The notes beneath the pieces were generated by a model. That model was given only the letters and a program-made list of their open reading frames with translations, did no database searches and was not told the DNA's origin. The translations under genes were made by a program, and so were the position numbers. Positions 1-13,176 of a DNA stretch of 64,000 bases are shown here, one piece after another (position 1 is the stretch's first letter; the number at the start of each line of letters is the position of its first letter). Source of the stretch: Eopsaltria australis (Eukaryota > Chordata > Aves > Passeriformes > Petroicidae). Location of the stretch: positions 868,001-932,000 of the forward strand of contig JAVTVJ010000570.1 of NCBI GenBank assembly GCA_034509425.1. The letters are read 5' to 3'.

Positions 1-959
1 GCCCCAGCTCTGCTGCTCAGAGGAGCCCGCAATTTGAAATGTGCAGGCTTGCTGCAGATGGAATCCCTGAGGAAAAGAAGAGCATCCTCTAGCAGGGTGT
101 CTGAACCATAAACAAGCTGCCAGTTTTTCAGGGGCTTCTTCATCAGCTTGGAATTGAATTTCAGTGACAAAGAAGCCATTTTCTCATTAAATTTCTGCTT
201 CAAAGTGTGACATTGCTAGTGATGCTCCATCAGAAATCATCAGAGTTGTCTTTTTCAACAACAATTTAAACATTTTGCATGAAACGTCTCCACAAGACTC
301 CAGCTGAAGCAGACACTGGCATGGAAAACTCCAGGAAAAAGGGCCAACATTTGTTTAAGTAACTTTTTTAACACTAACAAGCATCGGAGTTTAGATTAGC
401 ATTGCACTGGTATTTATGGTAGTTTTTAAAAAGTAAAGTGTCAGGAAGTTTGGTTATTTTAAAAAAAAATTAATTTGAAATATCATCTATAACGTAGCTT
501 ACCTGAGTACAGCTTTATTTTATTTTATTTTATTTTATATTATTTTATTTTATTTTATTTTTTTATTTTATTTTATTATTTTATTTTATTTTATTTTATT
601 TTATTTTGAGGAAATTGCTGATTACAGGCCTCATGGTTGGATCAAAAAACCAGATCAGCTCCAGAAGCAGACAAAGAATTTGTCTGTACCCAAGGAAGGA
701 TTTTGTGTTCAAAGTCTTACCAATTTCCTGCAATCACCCAAGGTTTAGTCATTTCTTCACTTTCCAGCCCTGCCTTTCTGAGGCTGATGTCTGCCTTAGC
801 CACACCTTAAGTGTTCAGTTCTACCCAAAAGATGAGAAATCACAGAGCAGATAAAGGCTTGAGGGGTGGGCACGGCTCAGAACTGCAGTCAGGCCCTTGC
901 AGAAGCTGACATCTTTATTTACAACTAACAGGGGGCTTGCATAAGTGTTGAAATCTTAC
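1..959. other. KCNQ1-like intron 3, partial
   Basis: No exon of the channel or any other recognisable gene was found. The stretch holds the TTTTA microsatellite at 514-607. An open frame at 606-854 has no recognisable similarity. Confidence 0.6.
514..607. repeat. (TTTTA)n pentanucleotide microsatellite
   Basis: About 94 bases of nearly uninterrupted TTTTA units with a few imperfect ones (TATATTA, a run of eight T, and TTATT). It lies in intron 3 of the KCNQ1-like gene. This is ordinary low-complexity DNA, probably length-polymorphic. Confidence 0.95.
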
Positions 960-1086
960 CAATGATGGATATTGGCTTCCTGGCAAAGCGGATCCTCCCC
1001 TGGAAGCCAACATATTTACTCCTGCAGCCTGCAGACCACAGCCGGACCAGGTACTCAGCACCAAAAAACACCACCAGAACTATTTC
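960..1086 (-). CDS. KCNQ1-like coding exon 3 (S2 and S2-S3 loop)
   Basis: The exon is 127 nt, the length I recall for KCNQ1 exon 3. The acceptor is TTTGTTAG|GAAATA and the donor is ATTG|GTAAGA. It encodes S2 ([20 protein letters not shown]) and the S2-S3 linker ([20 protein letters not shown]). Both acidic S2 residues and the phenylalanine of the charge-transfer centre are present, so the voltage sensor looks intact here. The final G starts the Asp codon expected to open S3. No S3 exon was found in bases 1-959. Confidence 0.93.
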
Positions 1087-4000
1087 CTAACAAACAGAGT
1101 GAAAAGGAGAAGAGATCAGAGTGGAGTATTTTCATTTAAAGTCAGTACAGTTGGCACATCTGATTTATTCACAGGACTAATACAGATGAGCTCGGTGAGA
1201 GAGATGATGCAATAAAAAGGATTTTGCCTAATCTGTTCACTTTTTATATGAGTATGCCAGGCAGCAAATAAAGGGGAGAGATAATCAGCTCCTGAATGTG
1301 ATTTGCATGAATAAATGGATGGTTCAAGCTCCATTTCCATTCCATCACTATATCATAGGGAAAAACACAACATTATTCTTCTTTTGTTTCTTTGCAAAAC
1401 TTAAAATTTTTAAAAATTTTTAAAAATTTAAAAAAAAAATAATTTATAAAAAAATTTTTTAAAAAATTTTTAAAAAATAGCTTGTGGGAGGCTACAAGCA
1501 TCTCGTTCCTAAAACTCACAAGTGTGGGAAGCCATTTCTAGATGATGATAAAAAAGAATTTATGAACATGAGGACTAGTGACTGAGGTGAGCTGTACATC
1601 CAGCATGTAAAGAAATGAATTATCAATATTTTAATATTATTCCCCTCTACAGAACTGCAAAGTGAAGCACTTGTGCATGACCAAGGATAGGTGGACTTTG
1701 AAATACTTCTAAAGAAAGCAGATTAGTAAAGATCACAATGTGGGCAGATTCCCTGAGGTCTTTGTTCTTCCCTTCCTTGTTTTCCTCTCTGTTGCAGCCT
1801 GGTAGCACAACCCAAACGTGGTTTCTAGGCTTTGTTCCAGCCCAAACTGTACCCAGTAATTCAGAGCCACCAAACACCTACTACACGAGTTACAGCTTTG
1901 GAAAACGTTTGCATTTTCACTTGAACGTGCTTGCAATGTGCACCTGGGGAATTCCAAAGCACCCAGAAAGCAGAACAAGGTTAAATCATGATTTTTGCTG
2001 AATGACAACACCAACTTGATTTTAAAACTGATTTAAAACTTGATTTAAAACTCTGAATGACTCAGGAGCAACCAACACATTTCAAAGCTGTAAAAAAAAA
2101 AGGTAAGAAAAAAACTCTAATACACAGAAATTCGTGTCAATATTGATTTTTAACAAAGTTAGGTTAACATTTCTGTATTCACTTCTGCCTCCTTGTTTTG
2201 CCTGGAATAAGAATCAAGAAAATATGCACACAGTCTTCCTCTTTTTTGCATGGCATTTTCAGCCTGAATAAACCAAGGATTAGTACAAAACTAAGAAAGT
2301 TTACAGCCATTTTCAAGGCAGAAGCACAAGAAAATACACAGCAAATTAACTCCCCAGGTTTCATTTTTAGTATATGTATTATCTAGAGCATCTCCAACGA
2401 GTTCTAAGTTTGCATTCTGTCTACAGTCTAAATGGGAATATTTATTCAAGTGTAACAGTCAAATCAAATCCCAAGAACAAATCAGCAAAGCAAAACAATT
2501 CTTGCATTTCTGGGATCTTGCAAAATACTCTCTCACTTATTAAACTGTCTACATTTTTAGCATGTTCCTGGTATCATCACTCAGTAGCATTTTGTTTTTC
2601 TTCTCAGGGATCTCTAATTTCCACTAAAGGAAGCAGAACACTGTTTGTGGCAGTGGAAGAATCATTTTCATGGAGCTGCACATTACAATCACTGGGTCAC
2701 TTGGGTGAAAAGTTGTGTAGAAAGGAGACAAGCAGAGAAATGCCAAGGAAGCAAAAACTTCTTCAATTTTCCTTGATTGTCCTCTGAGGGCACTTTTAAA
2801 AGCTGAAATTAAAACTACACCTGGCCTGAGGGTATTTTGTTCTCAGAACCCATCTTGGTTATGTCCAGAAAACCCTGTCGAAGTCAATAAAATTGCACAG
2901 GCCATGGAAAGGAAAAATAAATTGTTGACAGGAAGGAGGAAAAGGAGGAACTTACATCTTCAACAAATTTGACATTAATTACTAAGCACAGTTCATTTTG
3001 TCCTGGACAGGTGTCCACATTACCAAAAGCACAGCCACTAACACATTTGTTGGCAGCCTCAGACAGGCCAAAGAGCAGAAAAGCATGGAAATTGGACAAA
3101 CATCCCAGCTCTGAAGGTGGTCCCTCAGAAAACCAAGATTATGACATTTACACTCTTGTTTTCTGTATTCCTAATGCAAGATAGGAGACTTCAATTTCCA
3201 GAGCTGCCAAAGCTGATCAAGCTTCACCTCACTAAATTCACCTTCAAAAAAAAACCCTAACCTCCTTCCTTTTCCTCTTCTCCACATAAACACTTTTCAG
3301 AGCCTTAAATTTATTGCCTTGCATTTACCTTCTGGTAAAGGGAAAAAAAACCAACCCAGCAATTTTCTGGAAAGTCAGAAAAAAGTATTAATTCTCACTG
3401 AAATGGTAACAAATGATGGTGAGAACTTGTGGACAAAATACGAACCAGAACAAAATCAGCAAAAAACAATCTGCAAATTAACTTTACATCCATCTGTGTG
3501 TCAGTTTGAGCTCTTTCTCCAGCTTTCTGCACTTTTCCAGAACCCCTGCTTTCAAAATGGGATTACACTCACAAGGAATGCACAAACCCTTTTGATTTAG
3601 GCTCCCAGCTGTATTTTTCCCCTTCTTCTGGAAGTGCTCAAGGAAGAGATGCAAGATGAAGGACTCTGAGCAGATTTAATAAACCTGGAAAGCAGTTTGG
3701 CATCACCAGAAAGCCAGGGGTGAACTCTTCTAACGAAACTGAAACCAAAAACAATGAGTGGGAGCAAACCATGACTTCATAAAAATAAGAGCCATATCAG
3801 ACTCTTAGTGACACTCAGTGTCACAGCCTCTTCCTGTTTTGATCGTGGCAACTCAAATTGCCATCAGAATACCAGCAAAAGAATTTAATTACAGATTTTA
3901 AACTGGGTCTGTGCAGACACCTCTGCTAAAGTCAGTAGCAGCATTCCATTACTCTGTGCTTCTGCCTCTTGGCTGGGCAAAAGGCCCAAAGCACACCTAT

Positions 4001-7000
4001 GATAGTCCTTGCCCTTCAATTAATTTAATCTTTGAATTTTTTTTTACTTTTCTGAAGTCCAGCCACTGCATAAATCTTTCATCCCCTCCTCCAAATTAAT
4101 AATAAAATAGTACAGTCATGTTTATTCTATTTTTAGTATAATTCCATTTTATTAATTTAAAGAAACATATGCAAAAATAAACTTAAAGAGAAATATGCAT
4201 ACAAATAACGTCCACCCGTATCTAATTCAATCAGTCAAATAAAAAAACCCTTGTGGAAAAGCCATCAGCTTTTTATCCAAGAATGTCAGTGATGACCAAA
4301 TAAAAAAATGTTCACATTAACACAGAAACCCAATATTTTTACACAGGCATATGTGTGTGTGTGTGTGTGCAAATTAAATATATAGCCTGGAATTTATAAT
4401 CTCTCCCAGTTTGGTTATGGATAACTGCACCAGAGAAGCAGGAGAGGGAAGTTCTCTGGAGTGATTAAAGTGCACACATGAAAAAGAAGGGTATTTTCTC
4501 AGCTGCAGCTGTGTTTTAGGTGGAGAGCACACACAAGGCTCTCTTCACTTTTTTTATTGGAATATTTAGGTGCTGGGGTAAAAGGAGGAAGTGGGATGGC
4601 TAAATGAATAGTGTGTGCTCACGGAGATTCAATCAGGGAATGGCAGCTCCAGACAATGAAGCCTCAGAAAGAGGCATAAAGGTTTAATAGTCCAAATGTT
4701 TGCACACGTGTGCTTATGTCCCAAATTTAATCTGATAACCTGTCTTCAAGGTTTTCCTGTCCTTACAGCTGAAAATGTCCATTTAGTGACCTGTTTAGTT
4801 TAATAGCTACTCAAATGCTATGGAAACCTACTGATATTGAAAATATTTCTTCTCTACCATCATGCTGTCTCTTAAAAAGATGACAGATATCCTGTGTGAA
4901 AATAGAATGCCCAATATACAGAATTAAAAATGCCAGATGCTGCTCAGTGTCCAACAGTACCATTAGCTTACTCACACTTCCAACTTTTAGGTGAAACCAA
5001 TGCATTTAAACTTTAGAAGTCTCATGTTTGGACACAAATGGATTTAACATTTGCTAAAAAAACACCATTTCTATGCACACTTGGTAAATATGATGAATTT
5101 GCTGACTTCCTACCAGGAGCATGCTTTCATTTTATTGCTACTTGCTGTTTCCTGCATGGAATGAAGCTGCACACTCCTGAGGTGCTCCCCCTGTCACAGC
5201 CACACTCAAGTGAGCTGGGTAAGCCACAGAGGAAGAGTTATTTTTAAATTCTATTTAAGCAGGTAACACTTCTTCTCCAAAGAAAATCAACAACAGCCTC
5301 AACTGTTTTTGAGCATGACTTTTTTCTCAGTTGCTTCATTCTGAAAGACACCACTAAGGCAAATAGAATACAATAGAGAATGAATAAGATTCAGAAAGTT
5401 AGTGCCTGAAATTCTTATTTTCTCTATAGATCCACAGAAGCCCTCCAGCTCCCCCCCAGTATGTCCCTGAAGGGACCACCTCTTGTAAGAGGGGAAGGGT
5501 TTAGCTTTGATCCTGCACTGGAATCTATCCAATGAGAATAATTTTAAATAATTATTTCCATGTTTCTTAACCTTTTGATTTGGGAGGGTATCAATATTTT
5601 GAGGAGGGGAACTGGAAAAATCCTGCATGTGTCTCTCCACCTTCCCCTCTCCCCTAAGAAATGTTTCTCTCTTGGCCACATTCTGAAATCCCTTTGCACA
5701 GAGAACTCCACAGAGCCTGAGCAAGCCAAATTTGACTGAGGGAATTACAAGTTGGCTTTTTGTTAATTAGTCTCAGCCTTACTTACTGCACAAGGATTTC
5801 TGTTTCAGACACTTGAAAAGCACACAGCAATCATTCAATATGTTCTGTGGTGCATTAGGCACAAGGCAATATAAGCCACAAGAATAACTGAACTATAATT
5901 CACATGGAGCAGCTTGAGAGTTGCATTTGATTCCAGAAAAACAATGGTAACTCAGCAAGATCACTCAGCAGACCACTTGAGCTTGTGGAATGTGTTGGAA
6001 GACTTGTGGACCTAATTTTTTTCCAAATCTTTAATGTATGAAGCAATATTCCATCCCTATTTTAATAATGCTTTCTATTGTAATAATATAATATTCCCAA
6101 TCTATTTTTTCATTGTCCCACAGAGCAGCAAGAAGCTCAGAAAGAAACAGGGATACTCCTGTAACATTGTCATTACACAAATGGATTATTTATTGTGCTG
6201 TTACTCACAGTGTGTAAAAATATCACGTGTATGATGAAAATAATATTTTGGTTTTGTTTTCAGACTGGCACAGTTAGTGAAAGTCACCCCACAAGCTAAG
6301 AAGCTCTCTTTTTGCAAGGTCTTTTGCAATTAAATAAAAATCGACCTTTTACAAATGACCATGGTGACCTCTCCTGGTAGAAAAATATATGACCTTTAAT
6401 GATGAAAACAGATTAATCCTCAAAGGAGGAAGTACACCTGGCCCACTTTATAGTTTATTTTTTCATTCCATATCCTGTAAGATCTAGATGGCATTTACAA
6501 ATCAAAACTGACAGGTACTCCTTTAAATGTCCTGGTAGCATGCTTTGCATGAGGATTTTTAACAATTATCTCCCTTGCTCACCAAAAGCAATTTAGGTTT
6601 AGTCAAACTGATCAGTCCTTCCCCAAAAACATCCACTTACCATCCAGAAAAGGGTTCCAATGGCAAACTCAGAATAGTGCTCTATAGTAGACAGTACACT
6701 GAATATTAAACAAATCAGCACCAGGAGAAATCTGTAAAAAGAAAACAGTGTTTAGTGACTTGTCAAGTTGAACTGTAAATCTAGACCTGTTTTTTTCTCG
6801 CTCTCATTCACATAACTTTTTTCATCACAAATACTTTCTGTTTAATCAGTTAATTCTTCCTAGTCAAATGAGTATCATGTATCACCATTTTGCATTCATT
6901 AAGCTCCCATAAACATGGAACAAAAATGACAGGAAGGCTGAACACAGTAAGTCAACAGGTAAATCTCACATGGTCAAGTACATTTCTCAGGGAAGGTTTT

Positions 7001-10000
7001 CACAGTGAATGTTTCACATTTCACTGATTGCTGTACAACTTAACAAAGACACAAACTACACTCAGAGGGTTTTGGCAGCTTTTAATTGGAAATCATAGGT
7101 GTAAAAGCTTATCAGGAAGGGGAAAAACTCATGTACAACCTAGAGATCAGCGACAAGATGAGTTCCTTTGGAGTTTATCCATGGGCTCACCCCAGTGGAC
7201 ACCTTTATCAGCGTTCCAGAAGAGATGAAAGGCACCTCACCAAGTCCACACCTGACATTAGCCCAGGAGTTTGGTCACTAAAGCTTGAGGCAGAGCCCCT
7301 GGTTAGTGGTACCTGCACAGACATACAGGAATCTCATAAAACTTGACAGGAACAAACCTTAAGTCCTACACAAAGTGTGGGGAAGAAGACTAAAACATGT
7401 CCCCCCCCAACCTCCCTTTCCCATATTCTTACATACCCTGTAGATATTGTCACTACACCTTCAACCACATCTCCTTTTAGGCTTCAGAAAAAGCAACCAA
7501 AAAGAGGTTAACCAAAAAATTCAGAAAAAGAAATTAAACAAGAGCCAAGCTGTAGGTGCATAAGGATGTAAAAGGGAGGACAATTGGTGCCTCTGTCTTA
7601 CTAAGGGACCCCAAACTGCCAACACAGCCTGCAGGTCTTGTAACTTGAGCTAATTGTTGCTTCTCTCCTGGTTTTATTCACTGAGATTCTCTTATTTTTC
7701 CATTTCCAAATCCCACACTAAAACCACTCAAAGGACCCTTTAAATTCACTTCATTGATGGCACTATATCCTCTGGCCAGTGAGTGTCACTCCTTCCCAAT
7801 GAACAGCAAGCGCAGCTCACATGAGATGAGCACAGGGTCATTTGCAATGGGGACAAAGTCAAAAGCAAGCACAGATTAATGAGTGAGAGAGGGCATCAAG
7901 AACAGCAACAACCACAAAAGAACAAAGCAAAACAAACGACACAAAAAACACAATCCACCAACCAACAAAAAGACCCCAGCCATTAGAAGAAACCCCCAAA
8001 ACAAAAAGAAAGCAAGATCCTTCACCTAGTCAACCAATAAACCTTCACTGATAGCGAAGATGTCCCAATAATCTCTAATCACAGCAAAGAGGCACAGAAA
8101 CAAGAGGTGTAGAAAAGAGAATTGCAGTGTTTTGTATGGAATTAGACACGTGCTGTTCCTCTAAAGGCAATGGCAAAGTCTACAGGTGCCAAACAGATCG
8201 TGGGTCTCCTAAATATTTCTGATTAGATTTCTGGGATACTCAGAGGTAAGGCAGGTGGATGGGTGTGTGTTTCCTAGTGCTGACCTGGGGTGAAGCTGTT
8301 TAAACCCTGTCATTTGGCAATTTCCCTTTCCCCAGCAGCTCCAGTCTGGCTTCCTCATGTTGCCCCTGTTACCCACACTGTCTCCTGCCAAGGACAATTC
8401 TCTGTGCTGCAAGGGTGAGAAAACAGGGTGTGATTGTTGAGTCACTTGCAGGGAGTTACTCACACCCACAGAGAACAGTTTCACCTGCTGGCAGCTGTTC
8501 AGTTCCTAAAGGGAGGAAGTTAACAAGGCAGAGACATAAATAATTACCAACTAGTGGAGTTGGTCTGCTCTTTCCTATCCTAAAGGAACTGAGGTTTTAC
8601 TTTCTAGTACTTTGTCCTCTTTTACTCCTTCTGCGATTCCTAAGGATTTTGAGCCACAATTTGAGCTGTTACTTTGGCAAATACATTTTTCCTTTTCTGC
8701 CACAGAGCTACTAAAAATAGCAAAGTATTTCCTCTCAAAACACCTGGCTTTCTTTCCCTTCTTTTTTTTTTTTTAACTTTTCTGAAGACAGAAACTTATT
8801 CTCGATCACCTATCTGCAGACTCTTCCTCATTCTCTCCTTAAGCAATAGAATAGTATTTTACTTATCAGAGGAAAGAGGACTGTCTGAGAAGCTCCCATT
8901 TGGTTTCAGATTCTCACGTAACACCGTTCACACTTACAGAAGATGAAGTGTCATGCTTTCCCAAGAGACATCTTGTCAATGTAAACTAAATTTTAGTATT
9001 TCTTGACTTGTCCTCAGTTCCTTAAGCCTCAAGCATACACAAAAATACAACTGCTTTCTCATCAATGCTTTTAGACCACGATCCTTAACTCTGTCCCATG
9101 TGTTAACCAGCTTAAAGAGGCAGTCCTGTTGCACTGGACTATTGATGCACCAGGGTTAAAGGCTACAAATTAGTGCTTCTCTATGTCCTGGTCCCCCTGA
9201 ACAATACTTCCTTTAGGAAAGCAGCTAGTGCAACTGGAAACATGTTTCTGTTGCTACTGTAGCCAGGGACAAATTCTGTTTAATAGATTTATTGATCGTG
9301 AGCACGCTTCACTTCGAACACTCGGAACTAGGAGGTTAAATCAACACCGAGAGAAAATGATGTCAAGCACTTTCTCCAGGGTGAACCTTTTCAAGGTCAT
9401 GCTATAACAGACTTATTTTCCATGGAGGACAAGCCTAATGGAAGTTCTTAAAGGAGGAGTAGTCATAATTCCTCCTTTTAAGTTTTGCAGCAAATAATTC
9501 CATTTCTAGCAAAAACTGTGCATGTGGGGCTTTGTGTTTATCTCCTGCAGATAAGTGTACTTGAAGTGCTGATATATGAGATGCTCGTGGGAATGTTATC
9601 TCTTGGACAACAAAAAAGGGATGGGTGGGGAGGGGACAAACTTGTAAATTCAGAGACAGAGATATACTCCTTGGCAACCAAGTACCAAACAGTAGCTTCG
9701 TGGCCTTCTGGGCTTTACCAAACTTCGTTGACTCTGCAAAGTTTTGTTTAGAGAAAAAAACACTTTTAGAAAAATATGAGCTCTGTAATGAAAGCAAATC
9801 TACAAAAATTATTACAGAAAAGCTATTGAAACCTGTGCTCTGTAGTATTGAGAGGCCTGGGCTGTGGGTTGCTGACGACTTTAACACAACCAGATGTGTC
9901 CTGCTCCTTCCTCAAAACTGAGCTACTGTGCCTCACTCCCCTCTGTGAAAGCCCTCCAGGTAGATAACTGCAAATGGCTTCTGTGTGTCTCCAGCTGAAC

Positions 10001-13000
10001 GTACATGGAAACCCTGCCTTTTAGATTCCTTAGATAATCCTTTTGTCTATCTGCTGTTTGCTCCAGAAGATTTGAGCAACCTGCTTTAGTGGAAGGTGTC
10101 CCTGTCCATGGAACTCAATGATCTGTAAGGTTCCTTCCAACCCAAACCCTTCCATGAGTCTAAGATACTGGAATGTTCTGGCTTACTATCACAGTAGGGG
10201 AGAAGAAATGCAGTTGCTTCAGCTGGACTTAAATAAAAAGAAAAATGGATTGAATTGAGGCTAATACATCCAAGTAAATCTATGTGCAACTACACCCATT
10301 AGGGCTTCAGCTTTTTTTCTGGATGACAGACTACAGAGTTGACTAAAGGAGACCAACAGCTTTAAGTCAGCCTGTTGTTAGGGACAATAAATGAGTTTTT
10401 GAGGGGCTCCAGCAGCATGGGCTGCTTTCTATTTTAACTGGTCATTATGTGGCAGGAAAACTAAGGAGAGCATTTCTCTTTTTTCATACTCTAAAAGTGC
10501 AAGATGCTCTCACTCCTGAGTGAATGAAGCACTTTATTCTAAATGGGACTCTACTGTCTGATGTTGAATAGCCATGGGCTTCTGGAAAACATTCCTGCTG
10601 GTCTGAATGAAACCTCACTCCTGGTCCTTACATATTTTTATTACCTGAAGGAGTTTCTAGGTCATGAAGAGAAGGTTGTCCATGTGCCTTTGTAGGTAAG
10701 TTTTGATGTCCCTCAGTCCTCTCATAAATCTGTTTCCAGGCTCCTGAGGTTTGATGTGTCTGAAAAGTTTTGTGCTTATACATATGTCATCATACATAAA
10801 TTAGAGTTGGTTGGAAATTTTGGTAAAGGGACAATTTTTCTGCTGAAAATGCCAATCTGTTAAAATTAGAAATAGTCTGGGAATGTGTTGGTTTCAGCAG
10901 AACTGGAGAAAGAGGCCAGACAGGTTTTAATGGAAACCTGCCTAGCTCTGGACTCAGCTGACAGGGAGCATGCCTGGCAGAGAATTTGGCCATATCTGAC
11001 TTTCTTTTTTCTGCCTCAGAATAAAATGTTTTCAGAGCTTTGAAGCCCTCAACCAAAGGAAAATTCCACCTACCCCATGGACATACTGAGGGTATCTGTT
11101 TCCAGATGTCTCTTCTGGGTTGCACCCAGAAATGCCCAATAGCCCCACTGCACATAACATGAAGTTGCTCTCCTGGCTCCTACCAGAAATAACAAGTCAA
11201 TATTTCTGCAACACCAAGGGCATTTAAAATTTCATTTACAAATAGACTCATCTGCATATACAGAATTAATCCCAAACAGGATTGGATCAACAGCTAAAAC
11301 CACTGTTGTTCAAACCACAGCACGAGCCACAAGAAGATCTCCCAGTTGAAACCAATTGTCTGGATCAACTGACCCAAGCTGCTGTATGTTATTTATAAAA
11401 CATCCACAACTCCCATTAGTAATGAGCACTTCTCATTTCCAGAACATTTGACAGCCTAAGTTATTTGCTGTTCTTTGAAGAGCACTAAGATTTGGATTTT
11501 GCTTTTTCTATGAGTTTATCAGGCAGCAGTTCAGAACTGACAAATTGCATCCATGCATTCCTTACAATCACCAGGAGCACTGAGATTCCAGAAACCTTTT
11601 ATTCAGTGCCCTGCCTTTCCTGGGATTTAAGCTCCTTGATTCCACTGAGTGCCCGTATCTTCCACTGACATCTGTGTTTCTGTGTTTCTCTGGCTTTTAT
11701 CTCAGTATGTCTTGCAATCTTCCATTCTGATTCTACAGCTAAGGCTTTCTAGAAGAGACATAATCAGATCTTTAAACAGTGACAAAACCAGTCCATCATC
11801 AGGACTTCAGTGTTGATGGTTCTGATACTTTTATCACCAACCTTGACTGTGACACAAAAGTCAGGAGGTTTTGGTGTTGATTTAGGACACACCTCCAAGG
11901 GAACAGGAAATTCCAACCACCATTTAAAACACAACACCAGCCTCCTCATTAAAAAAAAAAAAAAACATTAAATAATGTTTATTGGGTTCAGAAGCACAAA
12001 GGGGAAAGAACAAATGCATAGAATGATGTCATGCAAACACATCCACTAAGTTAATGCCAGCTTGATCATCAGAGACACACCGGAAACACTTTTCTTGAAT
12101 TTGGCACCATGTGGAGCCCACAAGTTAATGAGCAATTGTAACATTAACACCAAGGAATATCTTTTTATTTTGCTGGTTTCTGTAAGAACAGAGGGATTTT
12201 TTCCACAAAAACATAACCAAATTCCATCAATAGCACCATAGCAATGTCAGGCTACAGCATTTGTTTTCACTACAGAAACATTAGCCCGTGGGGGCAGATG
12301 TTAATGTATATTAATTGCTCAGATTATTACAAAATTGAGCTTCTAGAATAAGATGGATTGAATTTCTCACAGAAATGATGGAAAAAGTCATCAATAATTC
12401 AAAAAATGGAAATAAAACTTACTCATGCTGTGGCTTTGTGCCCTGTGGTTAGGTACTCAAAGTACTCCCAGATCCAAGCTCTTCCTCAGGAGCTTTCATA
12501 ACATCTCTCTCCTGAAAAGACTCCTTGGTGCCAAACAAGCTAAAGGAGCCCAAAGTGAAGTGTTTTTATCTTGGGGTTATTAATTTCTCTCTCCTCTAGA
12601 CAAATGTCTATTTTAACCAAATGAGAAGGAAAACAGTTATCTCTGACATGTCTCATCCCCTGCCCGTGTCAGCTGGAACTCACCAACTAGCTCAGAAGTT
12701 TTTGGTAAGGCACTTTCAGACAGACAGAGTGTTTGCAGAAACCTCATTTCCTTAGGCAGAAAGGTTAACAATTAATAACTACCCCCTGTATTTTTAGAAC
12801 AACCAAATCCCAGAACTTTATGGAACCCTAATGACAATTTTCTTTAATATCAGTGCACCTCCATTAGCAACTTCTGTCATTCCACCCTCTCATCCTAAGC
12901 AGTAAGAGGAACATCCCACTTTAATAAATAAGGAGTTCTTGAGTTTCTTCCCTTCAATACTGCTCATTTTTTGGTACCTGAAGTTTGTCATCAGACATCT

Positions 13001-13133
13001 GCTTAGTACCTCTCAGTGCTGAGCTCAGAGGTGAAAAGTAGCTACTACAGAGTTAAACTGAAAACTTTGTCAGTGAAATTTCTGTATAAAATTCCAGATA
13101 AGTAACTGTTATGCTGGCAAGAAACACCCTGAA

Positions 13134-13176
<43 letters not shown>

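Noticed and set aside
9435..9887. 150-codon minus-strand open frame
   Set aside because: No recognisable domain or splice context. It lies inside a large intron, and open frames of this size occur by chance over 64 kb.
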